From positions 1,488,001 to 1,552,000 of the forward strand of contig OZ245032.1 in assembly GCA_965224015.1 (NCBI GenBank): a stretch of DNA of 64,000 nucleotides, given 5' to 3'. The position numbers were made by a program, and so were the translations under genes. Of the stretch, positions 24,443 to 35,102 are shown one piece after another (positions within the stretch are counted from its first letter, which is position 1; every line of letters starts with the position of its first letter). The notes under the pieces are model-generated. The model saw nothing but the letters and a program-made list of their open reading frames with translations, searched no databases and was not told the origin of the DNA. This DNA is from CBDCVD01 sp965224015 (GTDB lineage Bacteria > Pseudomonadota > Alphaproteobacteria > Rhizobiales > CBDCVD01).

Positions 24443-25028
24443 CACGATAGCTGCCTTCCTTGATACCAAAAACAATCACCGGGCATCCCCCCGCACCACC
24501 CCCCTTTATCTTCGGATACAATTTCTGCGTATGGGTTGTGGCCTTTCCATAGGTTGTTGGAGCGCGTCCTATGTGTTTTAGCACTTTCTCCAAAGAGGTT
24601 GCTCGTGTCACGATAACGCCCACATCGACAACCAACAAGTCATACAGTAACCTAAAATTGTTGAGGTCACGGTCAAAGAACGGATCTTTGTTGTTCCACT
24701 CCATTTCCAACGCGACTTTTCCTTTAAAGCAATCGATACTGTGTGTTGGCGAAAGGCGCTCAGAGCCATCCACGGACACGCGCGTGTCAAACGCTTTTTC
24801 ACGCCAGCCACGTTTTGTCAACGCCTCATCAATGGCTTTGGCCATCAAAGACTTGTTGCCACCACCAACTGCAATTCCAGAATGCAAAAGCTCAAACTCT
24901 GACAAAACCTCAACAATGTCGCGCCACTCGCTTGCATGCACGAAGGCAAGAATAGCTGCAGCATTGCGCCAATCAAAGATCTCATACTTGCGCGTCAATA
25001 TTTCAGGAACGGGTAACGCAGATATCAT
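24426..25028 (-). CDS. BglII/BstYI-type type II restriction endonuclease
   Basis: A 200-residue protein with the BglII-family layout. After the KYEIFDWRNAAAILAF start comes a helical region and GGNKSLMAKAIDEALTKRGW. The core has D99 and E108 nine residues apart (DCFKGKVALEMEW), with E110 where BglII and BstYI carry Gln, then NNFRLLYDLLVVDVGVIVTR. This fits the D-x9-E-x-Q/E metal site that cuts DNA at GATC-type sites (target not readable from sequence). The ATG overlaps the TGA of the ATPase gene. The first residues ALPVPEIL also occur in the methyltransferase. The real start could be a few codons later. Confidence 0.8.
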   Translation of the reverse strand: MISALPVPEILTRKYEIFDWRNAAAILAFVHASEWRDIVEVLSEFELLHSGIAVGGGNKSLMAKAIDEALTKRGWREKAFDTRVSVDGSERLSPTHSIDCFKGKVALEMEWNNKDPFFDRDLNNFRLLYDLLVVDVGVIVTRATSLEKVLKHIGRAPTTYGKATTHTQKLYPKIKGGGAGGCPVIVFGIKEGSYRDDRQD

Positions 25029-26617
25029 ACCTCCTGCCCATCCCAGGCGTTGGCCATCATCAGGCCGAGGGTGCGCTCGTTTGCCTTATCACCGGTCACC
25101 TCACCGACGATGCGCCCCTCAAACATCACCAAAATACGATCGGCAAGGGACATCACCTCCTCCAACTCCACCGATACCATGAGTATGGCGCAACCGCGCT
25201 CACGATAGGCCAGGAGCTGTTCGTGGATAAACTCAATGGCACCGATGTCGACTCCGCGTGTTGGCTGGCCCACAATCAGGACTTTCGGATCCCGCAGCAA
25301 CTCCCGCGCCAGGATGAGCTTTTGCTGGTTGCCGCCGGAAAAATTCGCCGACTTTAGCCCTATATCCGGTGGGCGCACATCAAAAGCCTGCATCATCTCA
25401 TGGGTGGCCCCATGGGTGGCCTCAAGATCAAACAGAGGCCCCCTGCAATAGGCATGATCGTGATGATAGCCAAGGATGGATGATTCACATGCGGCAAACT
25501 GCTTGACAAGTCCAAGTCTGAGACGATCCTCAGGCACGTGCGCCAGGCCTATGTCTCGCAAATGTGCCGGGTCCGCCCTGTTGCGGCGGTTGAACGTATG
25601 ACCCAACACATTCATTGTGCCATCGGTGATGGCCTGGATGCCACCGAGAACTTCCAACAACTGGCTTTGTCCGTTGCCGGAGACACCGGCGATACCGACC
25701 AGTTCCCCAGAGCGCACCTGTAGTGAAACATTGTCCAACCGATTAACATTATCGGCATCGCGCACCGTGACATTGGTTAAACTCAGGGCAACATTGCCGG
25801 GCTCTGATGGCGATGTATTACGGGTCACATTGACCTTGCGCCCCACCATCAGCTCGGCGAGTTCCTCCTCGTTGGTGTCCTCGGTGCGCCGGAACGCCAC
25901 GATTTCACCGCGGCGCATCACCGACGCGCTGTCGGTGATCGCCATAATCTCGCGCAGCTTGTGGGTAATGATGATGATGGTTGCGCCGCGTGCACGCAAT
26001 GTATCCAGGATACGGAACAACTGGTCCGCCTCTTGCGGCGTGAGCACCCCGGTAGGCTCATCAAGAATGAGAATATCGGCACCCCGAAACAGGGCTTTGA
26101 GGATTTCGACCCGCTGGCGCTGGCCCACAGGCAGATCCCCAACGAGAGCATCGGGACTGACCTTCAGGTCGTACTCTTCTTCCAGCCGAGTCAGTTCCGC
26201 GCGTGCACGCGCCAGCGATTCGCTCACCATCGCGCCTGATTCGGCGCCCAGAACCACATTCTCCAAAACCGTGAACGTGTCCACCAGCATAAAGTGCTGG
26301 TGGACCATACCGATGCCCTTGTCGATGGCATCGCGCGAAGAGCGTACGCGGGTAATCTCCCCGTTGAGCACGATATCGCCGCTATCGGCTTCATAAAAGC
26401 CGTAGAGAATACTCATCAGGGTTGACTTGCCGGCGCCGTTCTCGCCGATCAGCCCATGGATCTCCCCTTTAGGAATCTCCAGATTGATATCCTTGCAAGC
26501 CTGTACCGGCCCAAAGGCCTTGTTGATATTGCGAAAGGCAACTGCAACAGGCCCCGGCGGGGCGACCGGGGCCCTTTCCCCGACCTCGGTCGCGTTGTTT
26601 GTGTTGGGTTCGTTCAC
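25025..26617 (-). CDS. Nucleoside ABC transporter ATPase, BmpA-system (NupO type), two ABC domains
   Basis: A 530-residue protein with two ATP-binding cassettes in tandem. The first has Walker A GENGAGKS, Q-loop MVHQHFML, signature LPVGQRQRVEI and Walker B ILILDEPTGVL. The second has a degenerate Walker A (GVSGNGQSQ), signature FSGGNQQKL and a Walker B-like VLIVGQPTRGVDIG with no acidic catalytic residue. One active and one degenerate site is usual in sugar/nucleoside importers of this family. It energises uptake with the two permeases and the BMP binding protein. The gene follows the binding protein by 27 bases. Confidence 0.92.
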   Translation of the reverse strand: MNEPNTNNATEVGERAPVAPPGPVAVAFRNINKAFGPVQACKDINLEIPKGEIHGLIGENGAGKSTLMSILYGFYEADSGDIVLNGEITRVRSSRDAIDKGIGMVHQHFMLVDTFTVLENVVLGAESGAMVSESLARARAELTRLEEEYDLKVSPDALVGDLPVGQRQRVEILKALFRGADILILDEPTGVLTPQEADQLFRILDTLRARGATIIIITHKLREIMAITDSASVMRRGEIVAFRRTEDTNEEELAELMVGRKVNVTRNTSPSEPGNVALSLTNVTVRDADNVNRLDNVSLQVRSGELVGIAGVSGNGQSQLLEVLGGIQAITDGTMNVLGHTFNRRNRADPAHLRDIGLAHVPEDRLRLGLVKQFAACESSILGYHHDHAYCRGPLFDLEATHGATHEMMQAFDVRPPDIGLKSANFSGGNQQKLILARELLRDPKVLIVGQPTRGVDIGAIEFIHEQLLAYRERGCAILMVSVELEEVMSLADRILVMFEGRIVGEVTGDKANERTLGLMMANAWDGQEV

Positions 26618-26644
26618 GGATCACGTACCACTCGGGATAAAAGT

Positions 26645-27640
26645 CTATTCTCCGCATTTGTTGTTTGACCTGTAGTCGTGCACCTTGACGCTGCCATCAA
26701 GAATCGCGGCTTTGGCTGCATCTACCTTGGTCTTCATGTCACCGGTGACCAGATCCTGGTTGTATTCGTCCAGCGCCCAGCCAACACCGTCTTCTTTAAG
26801 GCCCAGAACTTGCGTACCAGATGTCCATGTGCCGTTTTTGACATCGTTAAACGCATTATAGGCAGCAACGTCGACGCGTTTGAGCATGGAGGTGAGCATG
26901 GTACCGGGCTGCAAATAATTCTGGTTAGAGTCAACACCAATGGCCAATTTCCCAGCGTCCTTGGCGGCTTGATAGACACCATTGCCTGTTCCACCGGCGG
27001 CCGCGTAAATAACATCAACCCCCTGGTCGAACTGGCTTTTGGCCAACTCCGCACCGCGGGTTGGGTCGTTCCACGCGGAGGGCGTGGTGCCCGTCATGTT
27101 TTGGATAACCGCGTAATCAGCACCAACAGATTTGACCCCCTGCTCGTAACCGCAGGCAAAATTGCGAATTAACGGGATATCCATACCACCGACAAAACCG
27201 ACCTTTTTGGATTTTGAGGCAACGGCCGCAAGAACGCCAACAAGGTAAGACCCTTCGTGCTCCTTGAAAACCACCGAGCGCACATTGGGCTTGTCGACGA
27301 CCGCATCAATGATGGTGAATTTGATGTTGGGAAATTCCGCCGCAACCTTTTCCAGGGCCGGCGCCTGGGCAAACCCGACACTGATGATCGGGTTTGAGCC
27401 GCGCTGGGCCATTTTGCGCAAGGCCTGCTCGCGCTGGGCCGGGTTGGTCACTTCGAACTCGGAAAACTTGATCCCGGTCTCGTTGGAAAAACGGGTCACA
27501 CCGTCGTTCACACCCTGGTTGAACGACTTGTCGAACTTACCGCCCATATCAAAAACCACGGCGGGTTTAATATCCTCAGCGCTGGCTGCGGAAATACCCA
27601 TTGCACCTGTAAGAAACAGCGCGCCCAAAAATTTGTTCAT
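26645..27640 (-). CDS. BMP-family nucleoside-binding periplasmic protein
   Basis: A 331-residue exported protein: signal peptide MNKFLGALFLTGAMGISAASA, then the mature start EDIKPAVVFDMGGKFDKSFN, which is the BMP hallmark. Other family stretches are NPIISVGFAQAPALEKVA, GSYLVGVLAAVASKSKKVGFVGG, and VIYAAAGGTGNGVYQAAKDAG. There is no lipobox, so it is a free periplasmic protein. The ATG at 27640 has GAGGTG five bases ahead. It starts the operon that continues with the ATPase, the two permeases and deoA, and it delivers nucleosides to the channel. Confidence 0.92.
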   Translation of the reverse strand: MNKFLGALFLTGAMGISAASAEDIKPAVVFDMGGKFDKSFNQGVNDGVTRFSNETGIKFSEFEVTNPAQREQALRKMAQRGSNPIISVGFAQAPALEKVAAEFPNIKFTIIDAVVDKPNVRSVVFKEHEGSYLVGVLAAVASKSKKVGFVGGMDIPLIRNFACGYEQGVKSVGADYAVIQNMTGTTPSAWNDPTRGAELAKSQFDQGVDVIYAAAGGTGNGVYQAAKDAGKLAIGVDSNQNYLQPGTMLTSMLKRVDVAAYNAFNDVKNGTWTSGTQVLGLKEDGVGWALDEYNQDLVTGDMKTKVDAAKAAILDGSVKVHDYRSNNKCGE

Positions 27641-28072
27641 AATCACCTCACATGTTTCATGTTTCATGTTTGCACAGATTGGAACCTTTAGCGGTCGTTT
27701 TGCCGCAAACCGATGCCCGCCAACCCATCGAACAACACGCGGCATCCAACGCCGCAATCGCCCGCCCCCCGTCGTAGCGGAAGGAACAATGACGCTTTCA
27801 AAGGAAATATGTCTGATATCCTCCCCGTATCCTCCCCGTATCCTCCCCGGTTTTTTAAACGCGTCCTGTGCTCACACCAGATCCGCGTTTGCTTTGCATC
27901 CCTCTAACGCTCATGCTGCCTGCCCTTCATCACATATTTGAGGTCAGCCAGATGGCCAAATGGATAAACAAAGTATAGGAAAATCGGTTCCCTGTGTCGA
28001 TTGTTTTTGTTAATCCTTTGGCATTTGCGGGAAACAGTGCACGCAGGACCAAAAAACGGGAGGAGACGGACT
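27641..28072. other. Divergent promoter region with three 11-bp tandem repeats
   Basis: This gap separates the minus-strand nucleoside operon from plus-strand deoD. Three perfect tandem copies of TATCCTCCCCG lie at 27817-27849, and ATGTTTC is repeated around 27652-27670. Either could be a binding site shared by the two divergent units. No clear sigma-70 boxes or riboswitch fold was recognised. Confidence 0.5.
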
Positions 28073-28798
28073 ATGAGCATCCACCTTGGAGCCACCCGGG
28101 GAGAGATCGCTGAGGTTGTTCTGATGCCGGGAGACCCTCTGCGGGCACGTTGGGCGGCTGAGACGTTTCTCGAAGACGTGGTTTGCTACAACACGGTGCG
28201 CGGCATGTTGGGTTTTACCGGCAGCTACAAAAGATTACGCGTGTCCGTCCAGGGAACCGGCATGGGACAGCCTTCACTGGCCATCTATGCCAACGAACTG
28301 ATCGATCAATTCGGGGTTAAAATCCTGATGCGCATTGGCAGTTGTGGCGCGATGGCCGACAAGGTGATGCTGCGCGACGTGATCATTGCCATGACCGCAT
28401 CAAGTGATTCGGCCATGAATCGCAATACCTTTGCCGGGGTTGACTTTGCCCCTTGCGCGGACTGGGGGTTGTTGAGCACCGCAGCCGCGATCGCCGCATC
28501 GCGCAAAATCCGCCATCACACGGGCGGGATTTACTCAAGTGATACGTTTTACGGGCATCGCTTTGATCCCATACCGGTTTTGCGCGAACATGGTGTCCTG
28601 GCTGTTGAAATGGAAGCGGCGGCGCTCTATACGATTGCGGCTCGAAAAAATGCCCGCGCCCTGGCCATCTGCACTGTCAGTGATCATTTGCTTACAAAAG
28701 AAGAACTCAGCGCCAAAGCGCGCGAGCAGAGCTTTGCAAACATGGTGGAGATCGCTCTGGAGACCGCCCGCGTACAAGGGCAGGACGAAGCCACATAG
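28073..28798 (+). CDS. deoD: Purine nucleoside phosphorylase, DeoD type
   Basis: A 241-residue nucleoside phosphorylase-I family enzyme that splits purine (deoxy)nucleosides with phosphate. It has the PGDPLRARWAAE nucleotide-fold start, the SVQGTGMGQPSLAIYANEL turn and LMRIGSCGAM. The catalytic region is VEMEAAALYTIA with the Asp of TVSDHL. Length fits hexameric DeoD enzymes. The ATG at 28073 has GGAGG nine bases upstream; the longer frame has none. It diverges from the nucleoside import operon, so imported purine and pyrimidine nucleosides would be split by DeoD and DeoA. Confidence 0.92.
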   Translation: MSIHLGATRGEIAEVVLMPGDPLRARWAAETFLEDVVCYNTVRGMLGFTGSYKRLRVSVQGTGMGQPSLAIYANELIDQFGVKILMRIGSCGAMADKVMLRDVIIAMTASSDSAMNRNTFAGVDFAPCADWGLLSTAAAIAASRKIRHHTGGIYSSDTFYGHRFDPIPVLREHGVLAVEMEAAALYTIAARKNARALAICTVSDHLLTKEELSAKAREQSFANMVEIALETARVQGQDEAT

Positions 28799-28834
28799 TA
28801 TCCTCGACCGGGCCTATACCAGCGGCATCAGCCA

Positions 28835-31800
28835 CTACCAGCGCACGGCGAGGCCGAGGGAGCCCTTGAGGGCATAGCTGTCGCCAAAGTCCTCAAGGTC
28901 TGTCGAGACGCTCAACTCCCCATAAAGCGCATAAGCATCATCATTGAAGGCCCGGGTAAAGCGCCCCCCTAGCTCGCCCGTCCAGCGGTGCTGGCCGCTC
29001 GTCAAGCGCGTCCCCGCAACATCAACACGAACCCCATCTTCAAACTCATGATAAAGGTTCATGATCCCCTCAACGTGCAAGGCCTGCCCACCGCCATTGT
29101 CCTGCCAGGTGCGCTCATGGCTCGCCGCAACCCCCAGACGGGCCAGCACGCTCGTGCCCTCACTGCCGGAGACCACCACCCCGGTACGGCTAGTAAAGTC
29201 ATCATAAGACACCTTGGAGTAGGCCAGCTGCGCCTGTGGGGTCAGCGTCAGGCCGTTCGCCAGCGCCATCGCCTTACCCACTTCGACACTCAGCCCATAG
29301 CCGGTGCCGTCAACGCCATCGGCAAGCTTGCCCACAAGATCCGATGTCAGGTCACTGGAGTACCACGTATGGGCCCCCTGCACATCGGCATAAAAGCCCT
29401 GAGGCCCGTACCAGGTTCCGGTGAGCCCGACGCCAATACCCGTGGTCTTGATCTCCCCATTGCCGAAAACCGACGAAAAGTCCGTCTTGCCATGGCTCAA
29501 ACTGGCGTTGAGGCCGAACACGGCGGTGTTGTCGTTATCATAAACGAACTCTGCGTCAACGCCCCCTTGCAGTTTGAAGACCTGGGTGTCGCGCTCCGCG
29601 ACCCCTGTGGTCGAAGATCCGGGGGTTTGATGCGAGAGCCGCCCGCTCATTCTGGCCCAACTGGTAAGCCAGCGGTCAGGGCTTGCCTTAGCCCCACCGT
29701 CACCCTCATGCAAAAGCCCCGCATCCTGGCTTGCGGCCCCCAGGATTAGGGTGCTTTGCGACCTATTGGAGACCATGTGGGTCACCCGGCTGCCAACCCG
29801 CTCGTGCAGGCTCTCCATCCGGTTGAGCTCCAGGGCCGTATGCGCCAGGTTTTCGTAGGCAACCGCCCCGGGGGAGTAAATCCGAGGGCCACCGCCACCG
29901 CCCGTGCGATGCTGCTTACCGCCGCTTGGGCCACCGCTCCTACCAGGCTGGTTACCGCCGCTTGGGCCACCGCCCGTGCCAGTGCCAGACTGGCCAGGTT
30001 GCTGGCCGCCACCGCCACCCTGGCCAGGTTGTTTACCGCCACCGCCACCGCCCGTGCGATGCTGCTTACCGCCGCTTGGGCCACCGCTCCTACCAGGCTG
30101 GTTACCGCTCGTGCCAGGCTGGTTACCTCCGCTTGGGCCACCGCCCGTGCCAGTGCCAGACTGGCCAGGTTGCTGGCCGCCACCGCCACCCTGGCCAGGT
30201 TGTTTACCGCCACCGCCACCCTGGCCAGGTTGTTTACCGCCACCGCCACTGCCCGTGCCAGACTGGCCAGGTTGCTGGCCGCCACCGCCACCCTGGCCAG
30301 GTTGTTTACCGCCACCGCCACCCTGGCCAGGTTGTTTACCGCCACCGCCACTGCCCGTGCCAGACTGGCCAGGTTGCTGGCCGCCACCGCCACCCTGGCC
30401 AGGTTGTTTACCGCCACCGCCACCCTGGCCAGGTTGTTTACCGCCACCGCCCGTGCCAGTGCCAGGTTGTTTACCGCCACCGCCACTGCCCGTGCCAGAC
30501 TGGCCAGGTTGCTGGCCGCCACCGCCACCCTGGCCAGGTTGTTTACCGCTAGCGCCCGGTGTCGTTGGTGTCGGTGGTGTTGGTGCCATTTCCGAATTCA
30601 GAAACCAGTCCTTACCATCTTTCTGCAGGCGATAGGCGTAGACGCCCGCCGTTACGAACTGCTCATTTCCGCCTCCAATATTAGGGTTGGTAAAGCCGCC
30701 GGTTAGCATGAACTTGCCGCCTGACGTGCCTCGAACTTCAATCAATTGAATTTTGGCTTTATCGGCACCCTTGCCACTTCGGTTTACGACATACACGTTT
30801 GTCGTGCCGCTGGTGGAGCCGGTGATGATTATCCTGTCGGTTTTAGAATTGCTATCGCCCAGCACCGTGTCCATCCTGATAGTGCCGCCGCCGGTGTAAT
30901 CGCCGGTAATTTTGAGCGTGCTGAAATTATTGTTCTGCATGTCGATAGTACTGCCGACGTTGTTGTGCACACTGCCGTTGATATTGTTCAACTGTGTACC
31001 GACAACGAGGGTACCGTCGTTGATGAGCGACAGCAGGCCTGTAGCACCACCGAGGTTCAGGGTTTGGCCGGTAAATTCGGTGGAACCGCCATCGATGGTG
31101 GCGCGTTCGAAACCTTCGAACTGGTCCGCATCCACCGCGGCGGCGTTGTTCGTGCGGTTCCTGAATACAATCCCATCTTGATTACCACCCCCGCCGTCGA
31201 ATTCACCGTTTTTAACCTTAGAAAAATCAAAGTCGCGGAGAAAGATCACCTCATCTTTGCCCCCGCCCAAGGTCACATCACCGTTGATCTTAGCCCCTTC
31301 ATTGACCGTAAGTTGTGAGTTGCCGTCGCCATTGATAATGGCAGCGGTTCCCCCCCTGACATCGGCGTTGTCGTTAAGGGTGATCCTGGTCATCCCTCTC
31401 ACTACTTCACGACTATCAATACCGTATTGGGTCCTGCCTTGCATCAGGCCATCGACCGCAATCACCGCGTTGCCGGAGCCCTGATGCTTGACAAAAATGC
31501 CATTATTTTCGCCGATCACGTTGCCGCTGCCGGAGGTGATCGTTAGGGCGTTGTTGTTATTTGTGTTATAAATCAATGCATTAATGCCATCTAGAGTTCT
31601 TCCGGTGACATTTCCGTTAGTCTCAATGGTCAAGGCTCCGGTACCTCTATGTTTGGCGAAGATACCGTCTAGGCCACCTTTCACCGCACCTGTGCCGGTG
31701 GTGATCGTTAGGGCGCTATCGTTTTGTAGATTGGTTACATAAACACGAATGCCATAATGACTCCCTTGACCGGTGACATCCCCGCCACCGGTATTGATCG

Positions 31801-34800
31801 TCACAGCGCCCTTGCCAGAGTGCCCGGCAACAATGCCGTTTAGGGCACCTGTCACCGCGCCTGTGCCGGTGGTGATCGTTAGGTCGTTTGTGTTATTGTT
31901 GTTAAAAATCTCTGTATAAATGCCATCATTTTTTGTTCCGGTGATATCTCCGTTGGTCTCAATGGTCAGGGCTCCGGCACCTTGATGTATGGCGTGGATA
32001 CCGATTCGGCCTTTCACCGCGCCTGTGCCGGTGGTGATCTTTATGTCGTTTGTGTTATTTGCGTTAAAAATCTCTGCATAAATGCCATATTCATTTGTTC
32101 CGGTGACATTGCCATCGCCGGTGGTGACCGTCACAGCGCCCAGGCCATAATGCCGGGCGAAGATGCCGTGTTTGCCACCTTTCACCGCACCTGTGCCGGT
32201 GGTGATCGTTAGGGCGCTGTTGTTATTTGTGTTATAAATCAATGCATTAATGCCATCTAGAGTTCTTCCGGTGACATTTCCGTTAGTCTCAATGGTCAAG
32301 GCTCCGGTACCTCTATGTTTGGCGAAGATACCGTCTAGGCCACCTTCCACCGCACCTGTGCCGGTGGTGATCGTTAGGGCGCTATCGTTTTGTAGATTGG
32401 TTACATAAACACGAATGCCATAATGACTCCCTTGACCGGTGACAGCCCCGCCACCGGTATTGATCGTCACAGCGCCCTTGCCAGAGTGCTCGGCAACAAT
32501 GCCGTTTAGGGCACCTGTCACCGCGCCTGTGCCGGTGGTGATCTTTAGGTCGTTTGTGTTATTGTTGTTAAAAATATCTGCATAAATGCCATCATTTTCT
32601 GTTCCGGTGATATCTCCGTTGGTCTCAATGGTCAGGGCTCCGGCACCTTGATGTGTGGCGCGGATACCGATTCGGCCTTTCACCGCGCCTGTACCGGTGG
32701 TGATCGTTATGTCGTTTGTGTTATTTGCGTTAAAAATCTCTGCATAAATGCCATATTCATTTGTTCCGGTGACATTGCCATCGCCGGTGGTGATCGTCAC
32801 AGCGCCCAGGCCACGGTGATCGGTGAAGATACCGTATTTGCCGCCTGTCACTGCGCCTGTGCCGGTGGTGATCTTTATGTCGTTTGTGTTATTCTGGTTA
32901 AAAATCTTTGCATAAATGCCATATTTATTTGTTCCGGTGACATCCCTGTCGCCGGTCTTGATCGTCACAGCGCCCAGGCCATAATGCTTGGCGAAGATAC
33001 CGTATTGGCCACCGGTGACAGCGGCATTGGCGGTGATATTGAGCTCTCCGTTGCCGCCGGTGTTGTTTTTGTCCCCAATCTGTGCATCAATGCCAGCGAC
33101 GGCTGTTCCGGTGATATCTCCGTTGGTCTCAATGGTCACGGCTCCGGTACCTGCATGTGTGGCGAAGATGCCGTATTGGCCACCTGTCACCGCGCCTGTG
33201 CCGGTGGTGATCGTCACAGCGCCCGTGCCATTGTGCTCCGCCCAGATACCGCGTCGGCCACCTTCCACCGCGCCTGTGCCGGTGGTGATTGTTAGGGCGC
33301 TATCGTTTTGTCGATTGGTTATAAAGCCAAAAATGCCGTCCTCCCCTTGACCGATAACATCCCCGTCGCCGGTATTGATCGTCACAGCGCCCAAGCCACG
33401 GTGATGGGCGAAGATGCCGTATTTGCCACCTGTCACTTTGCCTGTGCCGGTGGTAATCTTTAGGGCGTTGTTGTTATCTACGTTATCAATCAATGCATTA
33501 ATGGCATCTTTATTTGTTCCGGTGATATCTCCTTTGGTCTCAATGGTTACCGCGCCCTTGCCCTGGTGCTTCGCGAAGATGCCGTGTTTGCCACCTTTCA
33601 CCGCACCTGTGCCGGTGGTGATCGTTAGGGCGCTGTTGTTATTTGTGTTATAAATCAATGCATTAATGCCATCTAGAGTTCTTCCGGTGACATTTCCGTT
33701 AGTCTCAATGGTCAAGGCTCCGGTACCTCTATGTTTGGCGAAGATACCGTCTAGGCCACCTTCCACCGCACCTGTGCCGGTGGTGATCGTTAGGGCGCTA
33801 TCGTTTTGTAGATTGGTTACATAAACACGAATGCCATAATGACTCCCTTGACCGGTGACAGCCCCGCCACCGGTATTGATCGTCACAGCGCCCTTGCCAG
33901 AGTGCTCGGCAACAATGCCGTTTAGGGCACCTGTCACCGCGCCTGTGCCGGTGGTGATCTTTAGGTCGTTTGTGTTATTGTTGTTAAAAATATCTGCATA
34001 AATGCCATCATTTTCTGTTCCGGTGATATCTCCGTTGGTCTCAATGGTCAGGGCTCCGGCACCTTGATGTGTGGCGCGGATACCGATTCGGCCTTTCACC
34101 GCGCCTGTACCGGTGGTGATCGTTATGTCGTTTGTGTTATTTGCGTTAAAAATCTCTGCATAAATGCCATATTCATTTGTTCCGGTGACATTGCCATCGC
34201 CGGTGGTGATCGTCACAGCGCCCAGGCCACGGTGATCGGTGAAGATACCGTATTTGCCGCCTGTCACTGCGCCTGTGCCGGTGGTGATCGTTATGTCGTT
34301 TGTGTTATTTGCGTTAAAAATCTTTGCATAAATGCCATATTTATTTGTTCCGGTGACATCCCTGTCGCCGGTCTTGATCGTCACAGCGCCCAGGCCATAA
34401 TGCTTGGCGAAGATACCGTATTGGCCACCGGTGACAGCGGCATTGGCGGTGATATTGAGCTCTCCGTTGCCGCCGGTGTTGTTTTTGTCCCCAATCTGTG
34501 CATCAATGCCAGCGACGGCTGTTCCGGTGATATCTCCGTTGGTCTCAATGGTCACGGCTCCGGTACCTGCATGTGTGGCGAAGATGCCGTTTTGGCCACC
34601 TGTCACCGCGCCTGTGCCGGTGGTGATTGTTAGGGCGCTATCGTTTTGTCGATTGGTTATAAAGCCAAAAATGCCGTCCTTCTGGCCACCGGAGACAGCC
34701 CCGTCGCCGGTATTGATCGTCACAGCGCCCGTGCCAAATTGCTCCGCCACGATGCCGTATTGGCCACCTGTCACCGCGCCTGTGCCGATGGTGATCGTTA

Positions 34801-35021
34801 AATCGCCGTCACTACCTGCGCGACCCACGGCTTGAAGCCCCGCATATGTGCCCCTTATCTCTTTGCTAGTGGTACTGGTGAACGTGATACCGCCCCCTGC
34901 GCTTGTGCTGACAGCGTCAATAGAAATGCCGCGTGTAAATTGAGTAGGCACGTTGACGGAAAAATCTGCCGAGGTGGTGATCTGGGCGTCTTTTACAGTG
35001 ATGTCTTGCTGAGTTGTCTTA
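28835..35021 (-). CDS. Giant autotransporter, passenger and barrel part (5' end cut off by IS)
   Basis: About 2060 residues of a type V secreted protein. The passenger is built of beta-helix repeats of the form ALTITTGTGAV-GG-GIFAKH, separated into several near-identical blocks by recent duplication (1416-bp offset). A Gly/Gln/Pro-rich linker follows (GGGGKQPGQGGGGGQQPGQ type, coded at 29880-30590). The end is an autotransporter barrel of roughly 290 residues (from SRVTHMVSNRSQSTLIL to GLAVRW). There is no signal peptide: the IS at 35022-35882 lies just after the N-terminus. With the IS and one TA removed, this frame continues into 35883-36201. In the present state it is probably not exported and is a recent pseudogene; the open frame begins inside IS sequence. 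Confidence 0.8.
29880..30590. repeat. G/Q/P-rich coding repeat tract in the autotransporter linker
   Basis: Tandem variants of a unit encoding GQGGGGGKQPGQ (plus-strand core CCACCCTGGCCAGGTTG) fill about 700 bp. They separate the beta-helix passenger from the barrel and should be flexible. Long open frames on the other strand here are by-products of the repeats. Confidence 0.8.
32157..34626. repeat. Segmental duplication inside the autotransporter passenger
   Basis: About 1.05 kb at 32157-33210 recur at 33573-34626 (offset 1416 bp) with only scattered base changes, including identical silent sites. A third, more partial copy with 666-bp offset starts near 31490. The offsets are multiples of three, so the frame holds. 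This indicates recent expansion of the beta-helix. Confidence 0.85.
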
Positions 35022-35102
35022 GGCTGTGGTGACAATTTAAGGAGTTTTGGGTTCTCAATTGACGACGAATCAGATTCATTACTGACTTTTGAGAGGTTAG
35101 TT

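Noticed and set aside
29904..30706. Long open frames on the plus strand rich in Pro/Trp/Cys or Ala/Arg/Thr repeats
   Set aside because: They are antisense images of the G/Q/P-rich linker of the autotransporter. They have no ribosome sites and no domain features.
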